Shown here piece after piece: positions 7,800 to 16,421 of a stretch of DNA of 56,184 nucleotides. The stretch is from positions 1 through 56,184 of the forward strand of contig CAJXKL010000013.1 in assembly GCA_913055915.1 (NCBI GenBank), written 5' to 3'. The number at the start of each line of letters is the position of its first letter. Position 1 is the first letter of the stretch. Origin of the DNA: an uncultured Candidatus Nemicrothrix sp. Lineage in GTDB: Bacteria; Actinomycetota; Acidimicrobiia; Acidimicrobiales; MedAcidi-G1. The position numbers were made by a program, and so were the translations under genes. The notes beneath the pieces are model-generated. The model did no database searches. It saw only the letters and a list, made by a program, of their open reading frames with translations, and had not been told where the DNA came from.

Positions 7800-8764
7800 G
7801 CCGAATCCTCACAGTGGGAGCCGCACAGACCGGACCCATCCAGCGGGCTGATTCCCGTTCCGATGTGGTTGAGCGGCTCATCGCCCTGTTGCGCCAGGGG
7901 GCAGACGCAGGCTGCGACCTCGTCGTGTTCCCAGAGCTTGCACTCACAACGTTCTTCCCCCGCTGGTGGGTGGATGACCGGGCGGAGTTCGACCACTTCT
8001 TCGAGACGGAGATGCCTGGGTCCGACACGAAGCCGCTCTTCGACGAGGCAGCACGCCTGGGTGTCGGCTTCCACCTCGGCTACGCGGAGTTGACACCCGA
8101 CGGCCACCACTACAACACGGCCATCCTGGTCGAGCGTGACGGATTGCTGGCCGGTCGCTACCGCAAGGTCCACCTGCCCGGCCACCATGAGCACGAGCCC
8201 TGGCGTGAGTTCCAGCACCTGGAGCGCTACTACTTCGAGCCCGGTGACGGGTTCAGCGTGTTCGGCGCCTTCGGCGGCGTGGTCGGCATGGCCATCTGCA
8301 ACGACCGTCGCTGGCCCGAGACCTACAGGGTGCTGGGCCTACAGGGCTGCGAGATGGCTCTCATCGGCTACAACACGCCCATCCACTACCCCCCGGATCC
8401 GAGCCAGGATGTGCTCCAGGGGTTCCACAACGGCCTCGTGCTGCAGTCCGGCGCCTACCAGAACGGAATGTGGGTTGTGGGCGTGGCCAAGGCCGGCGAA
8501 GAGGAGGGGTGCCTCCTGCTTGGCGAGAGTTCGATCGTTGCACCCTCGGGTGAGGTGCGGGCCCGCTGCACAACCGACGGCGACGAACTGGTCGTCGCCG
8601 AGTGCGACCTCGACATGTGCTCCAACTACAAGGACACGCTGTTCAACTTCGGGTACTACCGCAGGCCCGAGGTGTACGGGCGCATCACCGGCCAGACGGG
8701 TGTCGAGGTGCCAGACGACGTCGCCTCATCCCTCGGAGGAGATGACGGGACCGGAGGCACATGA
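7796..8764 (+). CDS. nitrilase-superfamily hydrolase, N-carbamoyl-D-amino acid hydrolase-like
   Basis: A 322-residue carbon-nitrogen hydrolase with the Glu-Lys-Cys triad at E47 (VVFPEL), K124 (YRKVHLPG) and C168 (AICNDRRWPETYR). The CNDRRWPET stretch, the HHEHEPWREFQHLE segment and the GYNTPIHYPP segment are characteristic of N-carbamoyl-D-amino acid amidohydrolase (D-carbamoylase) rather than of other nitrilases. It would convert an N-carbamoyl compound to the amine, CO2 and NH3. Sitting directly after an M20 carbamoylase-type enzyme, it may act on the other stereoisomer or on a later intermediate. Confidence 0.87.
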   Translation: MSRILTVGAAQTGPIQRADSRSDVVERLIALLRQGADAGCDLVVFPELALTTFFPRWWVDDRAEFDHFFETEMPGSDTKPLFDEAARLGVGFHLGYAELTPDGHHYNTAILVERDGLLAGRYRKVHLPGHHEHEPWREFQHLERYYFEPGDGFSVFGAFGGVVGMAICNDRRWPETYRVLGLQGCEMALIGYNTPIHYPPDPSQDVLQGFHNGLVLQSGAYQNGMWVVGVAKAGEEEGCLLLGESSIVAPSGEVRARCTTDGDELVVAECDLDMCSNYKDTLFNFGYYRRPEVYGRITGQTGVEVPDDVASSLGGDDGTGGT

Positions 8765-11343
8765 CCACCTTCGTCCTGAATGGGCGCACCGCCGAGACGG
8801 GTTCCGGTCACCCACACCTTCTAGCTGCCCTGCGCGACGAGCTCGGTATTACGTCGCCCAAGGACGGCTGCTCCCCGTCGGGACAGTGCGGTTGCTGCAC
8901 GGTGCTGGTCGACGGAAAGGCAAGGGTGGCCTGCCAGACGTCCATGCAGAAGGTCGAGGGGACCTCTGTCACCACCCTCGAGGGTCTCGAACAGGCCGAG
9001 CGTGACCGCTTCTCAGACACCTTCGCAGCGCACGGCGCCCTGCAGTGCGGGTTCTGCACTCCCGGGATCGTGATGCGGGCAAAGGCTCTAATCGACAAGA
9101 AGGGCGATGCCCTAGCGAGAGACGAGGCAGCCCGCCACCTGGGAGGGCACCTCTGCAGGTGTACCGGCTACGTGAAGATCCTGGATGCGGTGGAGGCGCT
9201 GGCCGCCGGTGAGGCTCCGACCCCAGTCGATGTAGGTGGTGTCGGAACTAGCGGAACGAAGTACCAAGCAGGCCTGTTGAGCCTGGGTGACCGGCCGTTC
9301 ATCGACGATATGGCACCTGAGGGGCTCCTCCATGCAGCCCTTCGCTTGGCCGATCACGCCCGTGCCGACGTGGTCCGGATCGACAAGTCGGCGGCAGAGG
9401 CCGTGGACGGTGTCCACGCCGTCTTCACGGCAGCGGACGTGCCCGGGGAACTACGGGTGGGGATCATCCACACCGACTGGCCGGTGCTCATCCCCGAGGG
9501 AGGGCGCACCTCCTACCTTGGCGACGTACTGGCCGTCGTGGTCGCTGACGACAGGGAGACCGCCCGCAGGGCAGTCGCATTGGTTGAAGTCGGCTACAAC
9601 CTCCTCGACGTGTTCAGCGACCCCGTCCTGGCGGCGGCAGCAGACGATGACGCGGTGTGGGGCCTCGACGGGAACATCCTCTCCGTGTCCAGTTACTCGC
9701 GAGGAGAGGTTGAGGTGGCCCTGGCAGTGTCCACACACGTCGTGGATGAGGTGTTCCAGACCCAACGCATTGAACACGCCTTCGTCGAACCTGAATCCAC
9801 CATGGCTGCACCCACAGAAGATGGGGGTCTGCACGTCTGGTCCGGCGGCCAGGGCGTATGGGACGACCGCGACCAGATCGCCTCCGTGCTCGGCATCGAC
9901 TGCGATCTGGTCACCGCTGAGCTGGTCAGCAACGGTGGCGCCTTCGGCGGCAAGGAGGACATGTCCAACCAGGCACAGACTGCACTGGCAGCGCACCTCC
10001 TCGGCCGGCCGGTCAGGTGCACCCTCTCCCGTGAGGAGTCGCTTCTCATGCACCCGAAGAGGCACCCGATCCGCATGGCGTACCGCGCCGGATGTGACGC
10101 CGACGGCCACCTGACGGCCCTGTGGGTGCGGATGATCGGTGACTCCGGGCCCTACGCCTCTGTGGGAATGAAGGTCCTGGAGCGGGCCGCCGGACATGCA
10201 AGTGGCCCCTACGTGGTGTCCGCCATCGACGTCGAGGCCACAGCGGTTCGGACCAACAACCCGGTGTGCGGCGCATTCCGTGGGTTCGGCGCCAACCAGG
10301 CGCAGTTCGCCATGGAGGGTGTCATGGACCGTCTGGCCGAAAAGGTGGGCATCTCCGGCTGGGAGATCCGCAGCAGGAATGTCGTCGGACCCGGTGTCGT
10401 GTGGGGTCCCGGTCAGGTCATGGACGACGGCTCCCGCGGAGCGCGGGCCTGCCTAGACGAGGTGAAGGAGGCCTACGACGGGGCCGTGACGTCGGGAAGA
10501 CCGGTAGGCCTGGGGCTGGGCCTCAAGAACTCCGGTCTGGGGAACGGCTTCAACGAGGTGGCACGTGCGGTCGTCCACTTTCGTGAAGACGGGCTGGTCG
10601 AGGTACGCCACTGCTGGACTGAGATGGGCCAGGGCGTGCACACCGTTGCTGTTCAGGTGGCGGTCGAGGAACTGGGCGTCGACCCCGCCCGAGTCGAGGT
10701 GATCGTGGACACCACCCGAGAGCTTGGCTCGGGACAGACCACTGGTAGCCGGGGGACGTTGATGGGAGCCGGGTCGGTTGCCGACGCATGCCGGAATGCA
10801 GTTGCCGACGGATGCAGGATCGGCATCGACTACGAGGGCGAGTACCGGGTGGACTGGACCGACTCCATGGACGACGGCCTTGAGAACCCCGTGATCCACT
10901 CAACGTTCGGATATGCGGCACAGCTGGTGATTCTGGATCCTGATACCGGTGGCGTGGAACAGGTCGTCGCCGCACACGACGTTGGCCGTGCCGTGAACCC
11001 GATGCTCTGCGAGGGACAGGTCGAGGGCGCCGTGCACATGGGCCTCGGATACGCACTCAGCGAGGGCTTCCCCACCGACGAGGAGGCAAGGCCGACGAAC
11101 ACGACCCTGCGTAGCCTCGGGATCATCAGGCCAAAGGACATGCCCCCGGTAGATGTACGCCTCGTTGAGGTCCCCCAACCCGATTCGCCCTACGGGATCA
11201 AGGGGGTGGGCGAGATCGGCCTGGTGCCAACAGCCGGGGCCGTTGCAGCTGCCCTCCATGAACACGACGGTCAGTGGCGCAGCGAGCTCCCGATGAACGA
11301 GCCCGGTCAGCGTGAGGCCTGGGCCGGATGGGACGGCCGATGA
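8761..11343 (+). CDS. fused [2Fe-2S]/molybdopterin hydroxylase (XdhD-like)
   Basis: An 860-residue fusion of an Fe-S small subunit (residues 1-150) with a Mo-binding large subunit. The Fe-S ligands are all there: C37, C43, C46, C58 (CSPSGQCGCC) and C96, C99, C132, C134. The Mo half has NGGAFGGKEDM, NPVCGAFRGFGANQ, EMGQGVHT, TTGSRGTLMGAG and YGIKGVGE (catalytic Glu E818). This single-chain architecture and these motifs resemble E. coli XdhD and the proteins described as selenium-dependent xanthine dehydrogenases. No dedicated FAD subunit follows; it may share the one at 2919. It is ATGA-coupled to the SsnA-like gene, the same pairing seen in xdhD/ssnA loci. Confidence 0.88.
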   Translation: MTTFVLNGRTAETGSGHPHLLAALRDELGITSPKDGCSPSGQCGCCTVLVDGKARVACQTSMQKVEGTSVTTLEGLEQAERDRFSDTFAAHGALQCGFCTPGIVMRAKALIDKKGDALARDEAARHLGGHLCRCTGYVKILDAVEALAAGEAPTPVDVGGVGTSGTKYQAGLLSLGDRPFIDDMAPEGLLHAALRLADHARADVVRIDKSAAEAVDGVHAVFTAADVPGELRVGIIHTDWPVLIPEGGRTSYLGDVLAVVVADDRETARRAVALVEVGYNLLDVFSDPVLAAAADDDAVWGLDGNILSVSSYSRGEVEVALAVSTHVVDEVFQTQRIEHAFVEPESTMAAPTEDGGLHVWSGGQGVWDDRDQIASVLGIDCDLVTAELVSNGGAFGGKEDMSNQAQTALAAHLLGRPVRCTLSREESLLMHPKRHPIRMAYRAGCDADGHLTALWVRMIGDSGPYASVGMKVLERAAGHASGPYVVSAIDVEATAVRTNNPVCGAFRGFGANQAQFAMEGVMDRLAEKVGISGWEIRSRNVVGPGVVWGPGQVMDDGSRGARACLDEVKEAYDGAVTSGRPVGLGLGLKNSGLGNGFNEVARAVVHFREDGLVEVRHCWTEMGQGVHTVAVQVAVEELGVDPARVEVIVDTTRELGSGQTTGSRGTLMGAGSVADACRNAVADGCRIGIDYEGEYRVDWTDSMDDGLENPVIHSTFGYAAQLVILDPDTGGVEQVVAAHDVGRAVNPMLCEGQVEGAVHMGLGYALSEGFPTDEEARPTNTTLRSLGIIRPKDMPPVDVRLVEVPQPDSPYGIKGVGEIGLVPTAGAVAAALHEHDGQWRSELPMNEPGQREAWAGWDGR

Positions 11344-12380
11344 GCACACCATCCAACACCACCCCGGGCCTCGTCTGTGCCCATCACCACCTCTACTCGT
11401 CGCTGGCCCGTGGCATGCCGGCACCACCCCGGACCCCGACCGGGTTCACCGAGATCCTGGAGCTGATCTGGTGGCGCCTGGACCGGGCACTCGACCCTGA
11501 GAGCATCCGCTGGTCGGCGATGCTCGGTGCGCTGGAGGCACTTGAGCGGGGTTGCACGGCGATCATCGACCACCACGAGTCACCCGAGGCAATCGATGGT
11601 TCGCTGAGCCTGATCGCCGAAGCCTGCGCGGAGGTAGGCGTGAGGGTCGACTGCGCCTACGGGGTGACGGACCGCCACGGGTCCGAGGGGGCCCGTAGGG
11701 GCCTCGCCGAGAACGAGCGGTTCATACGGTCTGGGGGTCGGGGCCGGGTGGGCGTGCATGCCGCCTTCACGTGCACCGACGAGACGCTCGAGGCCGCGGC
11801 TGGCCTGGCTGTCGAACTCGGTGTAGGCGTACACATCCACGTGGCCGAGGGTGAGACCGATGCCGGAGCCGCGGACCGGCTACGCCACCTGACCACAGAC
11901 GACTGGCTGCTCGTGCACGGCGTGCACCTGACCGACGACCATGGCCTGACTGGCACAATCGTGCACAACCCCCGGTCCAACATGAACAACTCGGTCGGCT
12001 ACTCCAGGCCGACCCGCTTTTCCAACCCGGTGGCACTCGGCACCGACGGCATAGGCGCCGACATGCTCGAGGAGTTCCGCCTGGCCTATGTGCGAAGCCG
12101 TGAGCACGATGTGACGGCCTCACCGGAGGCGGCATGGTCGTACCTTGAGGCAGGCTGGGACCTGTTCCCCGAGGCGCTGGTTGACCGGGTCACATGGAGC
12201 CACGACCCGATGGACCCGTGGTACCTGGCCTTCTCGCCGGGCGTTAGCCCCCTCGAGGTCGAGGTGGGAGGCGAGTTGGTCTGGGCAGACGGTTCGCCCA
12301 CCCGGGTGGATGCCGACGAGATCCGTGCGAGGGCTGCCGAGGAGGCTGTCCGCCTGCACGCCCGACTGGAGGAAGTGTGA
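11340..12380 (+). CDS. short SsnA-like metal-dependent amidohydrolase
   Basis: A 346-residue amidohydrolase that begins almost at the metal site: AHHHLYSSLARGM is at residues 14-26, a sequence close to SsnA. Later metal-site pieces are HIHVAEGE, VHGVHL and LGTDGIGAD. SsnA is about 440 residues; this protein lacks the N-terminal beta-sandwich strands and the usual C-terminal TPxEAL...GGARALG segment. The ATG at 11340 overlaps the Mo-hydroxylase stop by 4 nt, and no longer in-frame start gives the missing part. SsnA travels with selenium-type xanthine dehydrogenase loci. Its function is not established; deaminase or cyclic amide hydrolase are options. Confidence 0.75.
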   Translation: MSTPSNTTPGLVCAHHHLYSSLARGMPAPPRTPTGFTEILELIWWRLDRALDPESIRWSAMLGALEALERGCTAIIDHHESPEAIDGSLSLIAEACAEVGVRVDCAYGVTDRHGSEGARRGLAENERFIRSGGRGRVGVHAAFTCTDETLEAAAGLAVELGVGVHIHVAEGETDAGAADRLRHLTTDDWLLVHGVHLTDDHGLTGTIVHNPRSNMNNSVGYSRPTRFSNPVALGTDGIGADMLEEFRLAYVRSREHDVTASPEAAWSYLEAGWDLFPEALVDRVTWSHDPMDPWYLAFSPGVSPLEVEVGGELVWADGSPTRVDADEIRARAAEEAVRLHARLEEV

Positions 12381-12406
12381 GAAGAGACATGCTGGCCGCT
12401 GCCACT

Positions 12407-12414
12407 GAGGAGGT
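12407..12414 (+). promoter_or_regulatory. strong Shine-Dalgarno before the LLM oxidoreductase
   Basis: GAGGAGGT lies 6 nt before the ATG at 12421. It is the longest anti-SD match noticed in the window and marks re-initiation after the run of 4-nt overlaps, so this enzyme may be made at a higher level than the genes before it. Confidence 0.6.
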
Positions 12415-12420
12415 AACCCG

Positions 12421-13422
12421 ATGACGAGGCTCGCCATCTACCTGCAGGACGCCCACACGATTACCGAGGCGATCGAGCACGCCCGCTACGCCGAGTCTCG
12501 TGGCTTTGAGGCGGTGTGGCAGGCCGATTCGAGGCTGGTGCGCGATGCGGTCGTGCCAATGGCGGCTTTCGGGGCCTGCACGGACACGATCAAGATCGGC
12601 TCCGGTGTCGTTGACTGCTGGACCCGCAACCCCGCACGCCTGGCATCCACCTTCTCAACGCTTGACGACCTGGCGCCCGGCAGGATGATTCTCGGAATTG
12701 GCGCCTGGTGGGATCCGCTTGCCTCCAAGGTCGGCATCAACCGCAGGCGCCCTCTGGGGGTCATGCGGGAGGTGGTCACGACGGTGCGGGCCCTTCTGGC
12801 CGATGAGACCGTCACATTCGATGGTGACTACGTGCACCTCGACGGGGTTGAGCTGGACTACGTGTACCAGGAGCGCCGCCCCAAGGACGTGCCCATATAC
12901 ATCGGCGCGACCGGCATGAAGATGATGGAGTTGACTGCCGAGATCGCCGATGGCGTGGTCCTGAACTATCTGGTCTCACCCGGATACAACAAGCAGGCGA
13001 TGCAGCATCTGGAGATCGGTGCCGAACGCGTTGGCCGGTCGGTAGACGATTTGGACCGCCCACAGTTGGTGGTCTGCTCGGTGGCCGACACCCGCGAGGA
13101 GGCCCTCGACGGTGCCCGCCTCATGGTCACCCAGTACCTGGGCCAGCAGCCCCACATCATGAAGGCTTCGGGTGTCCCCGAATCGCTCCTCGAGGAGGTC
13201 GGAAAGATCCTGACCTGGCCCGCCACGCACGAGCAGGTGGAGGTCGCATCCAAGCTGGTTCCAGATGACATCGTGCAGATGATCTGTGCGGCCGGCACTC
13301 CGGACGAATGCAGGGAGAAGGTGGCCCAGTACATGGCCGACGGCTGCACCTGTCCGATCCTGTACCCGCTCGGTCCGGACGTGCAGTTGATGGTCGACAC
13401 CTTTGCCGACTGGACCCCGTGA
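12421..13422 (+). CDS. LLM-class flavin (F420-type) oxidoreductase, paralogue pair A
   Basis: A 333-residue luciferase-like TIM-barrel protein. It starts [20 protein letters not shown] and keeps the LLM landmarks [28 protein letters not shown] and [10 protein letters not shown]. Actinobacterial members of this group often use F420; others use FMNH2 for monooxygenation. It is clearly paralogous to the gene at 24553-25578, sharing the YLQD N-terminus, GAWW, IGATG/LGATG, the phrase YLGxxPHIM and the ending CPILYP. Both copies sit next to an amidohydrolase. In this island the likely job is oxidation or ring opening of an N-heterocycle, but that is inference. Confidence 0.82.
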   Translation: MTRLAIYLQDAHTITEAIEHARYAESRGFEAVWQADSRLVRDAVVPMAAFGACTDTIKIGSGVVDCWTRNPARLASTFSTLDDLAPGRMILGIGAWWDPLASKVGINRRRPLGVMREVVTTVRALLADETVTFDGDYVHLDGVELDYVYQERRPKDVPIYIGATGMKMMELTAEIADGVVLNYLVSPGYNKQAMQHLEIGAERVGRSVDDLDRPQLVVCSVADTREEALDGARLMVTQYLGQQPHIMKASGVPESLLEEVGKILTWPATHEQVEVASKLVPDDIVQMICAAGTPDECREKVAQYMADGCTCPILYPLGPDVQLMVDTFADWTP

Positions 13423-13435
13423 GAAGATCACCCAC

Positions 13436-14734
13436 ATGTCACGTCTGGTAGTCCGAGGTGCCCGGCACCCGGGTGACATCGCAGTTCAGGACGGCCGCAT
13501 AACAGCGGTCGGATCTGTGGAACCCCAGCCGGGAGACGAGGTCCTGCAATGTGGCGGTGACATCGTCACCGCTGGCCTCATCAACACCCACCACCACCTC
13601 TACCAGTGGATGACCCGCGGCAGGGCCGACGGCTGCAACCTCTTTGACTGGCTGGTCCACCTCTACCCGGTTTGGGGCCGCTTGTCGGTCGATGACGTCA
13701 GGGCCGCCGCCGTGGTCGGCCTGGGAGAGTTGGCCGCCACGGGGTGCACGACGGCATCGGACCACCACTACCTGGTACCGGGGGGTGACGACGAGGTGTT
13801 TGACGCCATCGTCGACACCGCCCACGCAGTAGGGATCAGGCTGCACCTCTCCCGGGGTTCGATGGACCTGGGTGAGAGCAGGGGAGGCCTTCCACCGGAT
13901 CACGTGGTCGAGGACATCGACGCCATCCTGGCCTCGACCGAGTCGGTCATCGCCCGCCACCACGACGGCGAGATGGTCCACGTGGTGGTGGCACCCTGCA
14001 GCCCCTTCTCGGTCACCACCGACCTGATGGTCCAGTCCGCCGAGTTGGCGCGACGTCACGGCTTGCGGCTGCACACACACCTCTGCGAGACGGTCGAGGA
14101 ACAGGCCCACTGCCTCGACCGGTTCGGTCGACGACCAGTGGAGATGCTCGAGGAGTGGGGTTGGGTCGGTGACGACGTCTGGCTGGCCCACGGCATCCAT
14201 ATTGACGACGACGAGATGGCCATACTGGGCAGGGCCGGAACCGGAATCGCCCACTGTCCTTCCTCAAACGCCCGGATAGCTGCAGGCATGTGCCGTGTCA
14301 CCGATCTGCGGGCTGCCGGCTGTCCCGTCGGCCTCGGTGTCGACGGCGTCGCATCCAACGAGGTAGGCGGCCTCTTCCCGGAACTCCGCCAGGCGCTCTA
14401 CACGGCCCGGCTCCGCGAGTTGCGCCCGGACGCGCTCATGCCGGTCGACGTCGTGGAAATGGCGACCAGAGGGGGCGCAAGCTGTCTCGGCCTCGACAAC
14501 ACCGGTCTGCTCAAGCCGGGTCAGCGGGCTGATCTGGTTGTCTGGCCGGGTGACGATCTGGGCGATATCGCCGACCCTCTGGCCGGCCTCGTGCTGGGAC
14601 CCGACCGTCGGGCACGCCATGTGCTTGTCGGTGGAAATCCGGTTGTGACCGACGGTGAGGTGGTCGGAATCGATCTGGCCGCCGCTCACAGGGACCTGGC
14701 CGCCAGGTCACGTCGGCTGTGGGAGCACGCCTGA
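13436..14734 (+). CDS. 8-oxoguanine deaminase-like amidohydrolase
   Basis: A 432-residue member of the TrzA/AtzB/8-oxoguanine deaminase group. The segment GLINTHHHLYQWMTRG, followed by LFDWLVHLYPVWGRL (from about residue 48), is typical of 8-oxoguanine deaminase and related 8-oxopurine or isoxanthopterin deaminases. Further metal-site residues are in LHTHLCET, LAHGIHI and LGVDGVASNE. It would hydrolyse an exocyclic amine from an oxidised ring, releasing ammonia. The ATG at 13436 is preceded by GAGAAG; the frame from 13403 overlaps the upstream gene and is not needed. It is the last gene of the plus-strand operon and converges on the VanX-like gene. Confidence 0.83.
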   Translation: MSRLVVRGARHPGDIAVQDGRITAVGSVEPQPGDEVLQCGGDIVTAGLINTHHHLYQWMTRGRADGCNLFDWLVHLYPVWGRLSVDDVRAAAVVGLGELAATGCTTASDHHYLVPGGDDEVFDAIVDTAHAVGIRLHLSRGSMDLGESRGGLPPDHVVEDIDAILASTESVIARHHDGEMVHVVVAPCSPFSVTTDLMVQSAELARRHGLRLHTHLCETVEEQAHCLDRFGRRPVEMLEEWGWVGDDVWLAHGIHIDDDEMAILGRAGTGIAHCPSSNARIAAGMCRVTDLRAAGCPVGLGVDGVASNEVGGLFPELRQALYTARLRELRPDALMPVDVVEMATRGGASCLGLDNTGLLKPGQRADLVVWPGDDLGDIADPLAGLVLGPDRRARHVLVGGNPVVTDGEVVGIDLAAAHRDLAARSRRLWEHA

Positions 14735-14751
14735 ACAGGTCTCCAGACGGC

Positions 14752-15456
14752 TCAGGCTGGCGGTACCGCCGGTCCAAAGATGGGTTGCCTGCCGGTTATC
14801 GCCCCCCAGCGACGGGTGCCGTATTCGAAGTGCCACCACTCACCGTTGAATACGACGAAGCCGGCGTTCCTCATCGACCAGAAGAGGAGGCGCCTCATCT
14901 CGCGGTCAGGACCGGGTACGTCCTCGAGGGCCGAAGCACCCGCCAGTGGAGTCATGTCATCGAAGCCGGTGCCCGGGGCGAGTGCGACACCGTCGTGTGT
15001 GAGGGTGAGGTCCACCGCTCCACCTGAGAGGTGTGGTGGCGGGCGTGATGGTTCCGGATCGGGTTCGGCGAACAGCCCCGTGGGCACGGTTGGATCGGTG
15101 AGCGCAGCCTCGTACAACTCGACCTGTAGTTCGAGCGGCCTCCATGCATCGAAGACGGCGAGGCCCCAGCGGTCGGGGAGGCTGTCGGCGACACCTGTCA
15201 ACAGATCGGCTACTGACCGACGCAGCCAGCAGCCCTCCAGGGTGTGCACCCACCCGGCCTTGCGGTAGTTGTGGAGGAGGATAATTCGTTCATGGGAGAC
15301 CTCGATCATCGGTTCGTCCACCGGGTGGGTCACCGGGAGAGCGTCGGGGTCGCTGAGATCAGGCAGTGGTCGGGTGTCGGGAACCTCGACCGCATGTTCG
15401 GCGAGAACCTGTTGGGCTGGGCGAGTGAGACAGGGCTCGTCGAAGCGGGGGCTCAT
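14752..15456 (-). CDS. VanX/DdpX-like D-Ala-D-Ala dipeptidase (peptidase M15)
   Basis: A 234-residue M15D-type zinc peptidase. It shows the VanX-style motif HLSGGAVDLTL (His and Asp ligands) and GEWWHFEYG (catalytic Glu and third His), plus FDAWRP in the middle. Family members cleave D-alanyl-D-alanine or related dipeptides in the cytoplasm. The ATG at 15456 overlaps the preceding LLM gene by 4 nt, so it is the last gene of the Mo-hydroxylase minus operon rather than a cell-wall locus. In that setting it could act on a D-configured or cyclic-derived dipeptide-like intermediate. No signal peptide is seen. Confidence 0.85.
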   Translation of the reverse strand: MSPRFDEPCLTRPAQQVLAEHAVEVPDTRPLPDLSDPDALPVTHPVDEPMIEVSHERIILLHNYRKAGWVHTLEGCWLRRSVADLLTGVADSLPDRWGLAVFDAWRPLELQVELYEAALTDPTVPTGLFAEPDPEPSRPPPHLSGGAVDLTLTHDGVALAPGTGFDDMTPLAGASALEDVPGPDREMRRLLFWSMRNAGFVVFNGEWWHFEYGTRRWGAITGRQPIFGPAVPPA

Positions 15457-16421
15457 CGGGACTCCAGCGTCCTTGCGGTGATCTCCAGGAGTGCCCTGCC
15501 GTTGTCCATGTCGTAGACCGGGATCTTGAACTCGCTTATTCCGTGGGCCTCCATCAACTGTTGGAGTTCGGCTGAGCATTCCTCGACCGTGCCACTCACC
15601 ACGAACGGCAGGACCCATTCATCTGGAACCAGCCGGGCAGCCGCTCCTAGACCATCGGCCATCGCCGACCTGATGGCTGCGACGTCGGTGTCCTCTATTC
15701 CCAGCACCTCCCTGACATCGGGTGGCGAGTCAACCAGACGGTAGGTCATGTGGGGCCTGACGGCCTCAAGGGCTCTCTCGTCGGTGACGATCATTGTCGA
15801 GTAGCAGATCTCAGGCTGGTTCCCGGTCCTTTCTGCCCCTCTCCTGACCCGCTCCACGTAGGTACCGAGGGACGGTTTGTAGATGAAATCCAACAGGACC
15901 CCGTCGGCGACCGCTCCGCCCAGGTCCAACATCCTGGGGCCCCTCCCAGCCAGCCAGATCTGGATGTCCGGGCGGCTGTAGTCAAGGTGGGCCGACTGGA
16001 GCGAGAAGCGCGGGCCCTCCATGTCGACGGTCTCGCCTGCGAACAGGCCGCGGCATGCGACAATCGCCTGCCGGATGGTCTCGAGCGGTCGGTCCCTCGG
16101 GATGGCCAGGGGGTCCAGGGTGAGGCTGCCTCCGGCCCCCAGCCCCAGGAAGGCACGGCCTCCTGACATTTCGTCAAGGCTGGCTATCGCAGCCGCGGTC
16201 TGGCCGGGATGGCGGGTGTAGGCGTTGGTGATTCCGGGGCCCACCTGGATCCGGTCCGTAGCAAGCATGATTGCGGTCATGGTGACGTACACGTCGCGGG
16301 TGGCCAGGCCCTCGTCGTAGACCCAGCAGCGCCCGAACCCCAGTTCCTCTGCGTAGGCCGCCAGGTCCACCATCTTCTCAACGGGGGCTTCCGGAATGAG
16401 GTTGAGGCTGGCTCTGATCAT
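15453..16421 (-). CDS. LLM-class flavin (F420-type) oxidoreductase, paralogue pair B
   Basis: A 322-residue LLM protein resembling methylene-tetrahydromethanopterin reductase-like F420 enzymes. Landmarks are IRASLNLIPEAPVEKMVDLA, GFGRCWVYDEGLATRDVYV, GPGITNAYTRHPG, GRAFLGLGAGGSLTLDPL and WLAGRGPRM. I use ATG 16421, which overlaps the YqeB stop by 4 nt, instead of ATG 16448. The gene at 30573-31580 is a close paralogue with the same WVYDEGLxTRDVYV and LDSPPEVK-type segments. It is co-transcribed with YqeB, XdhC and the Fe-S-less Mo enzyme. Confidence 0.83.
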   Translation of the reverse strand: MIRASLNLIPEAPVEKMVDLAAYAEELGFGRCWVYDEGLATRDVYVTMTAIMLATDRIQVGPGITNAYTRHPGQTAAAIASLDEMSGGRAFLGLGAGGSLTLDPLAIPRDRPLETIRQAIVACRGLFAGETVDMEGPRFSLQSAHLDYSRPDIQIWLAGRGPRMLDLGGAVADGVLLDFIYKPSLGTYVERVRRGAERTGNQPEICYSTMIVTDERALEAVRPHMTYRLVDSPPDVREVLGIEDTDVAAIRSAMADGLGAAARLVPDEWVLPFVVSGTVEECSAELQQLMEAHGISEFKIPVYDMDNGRALLEITARTLESR

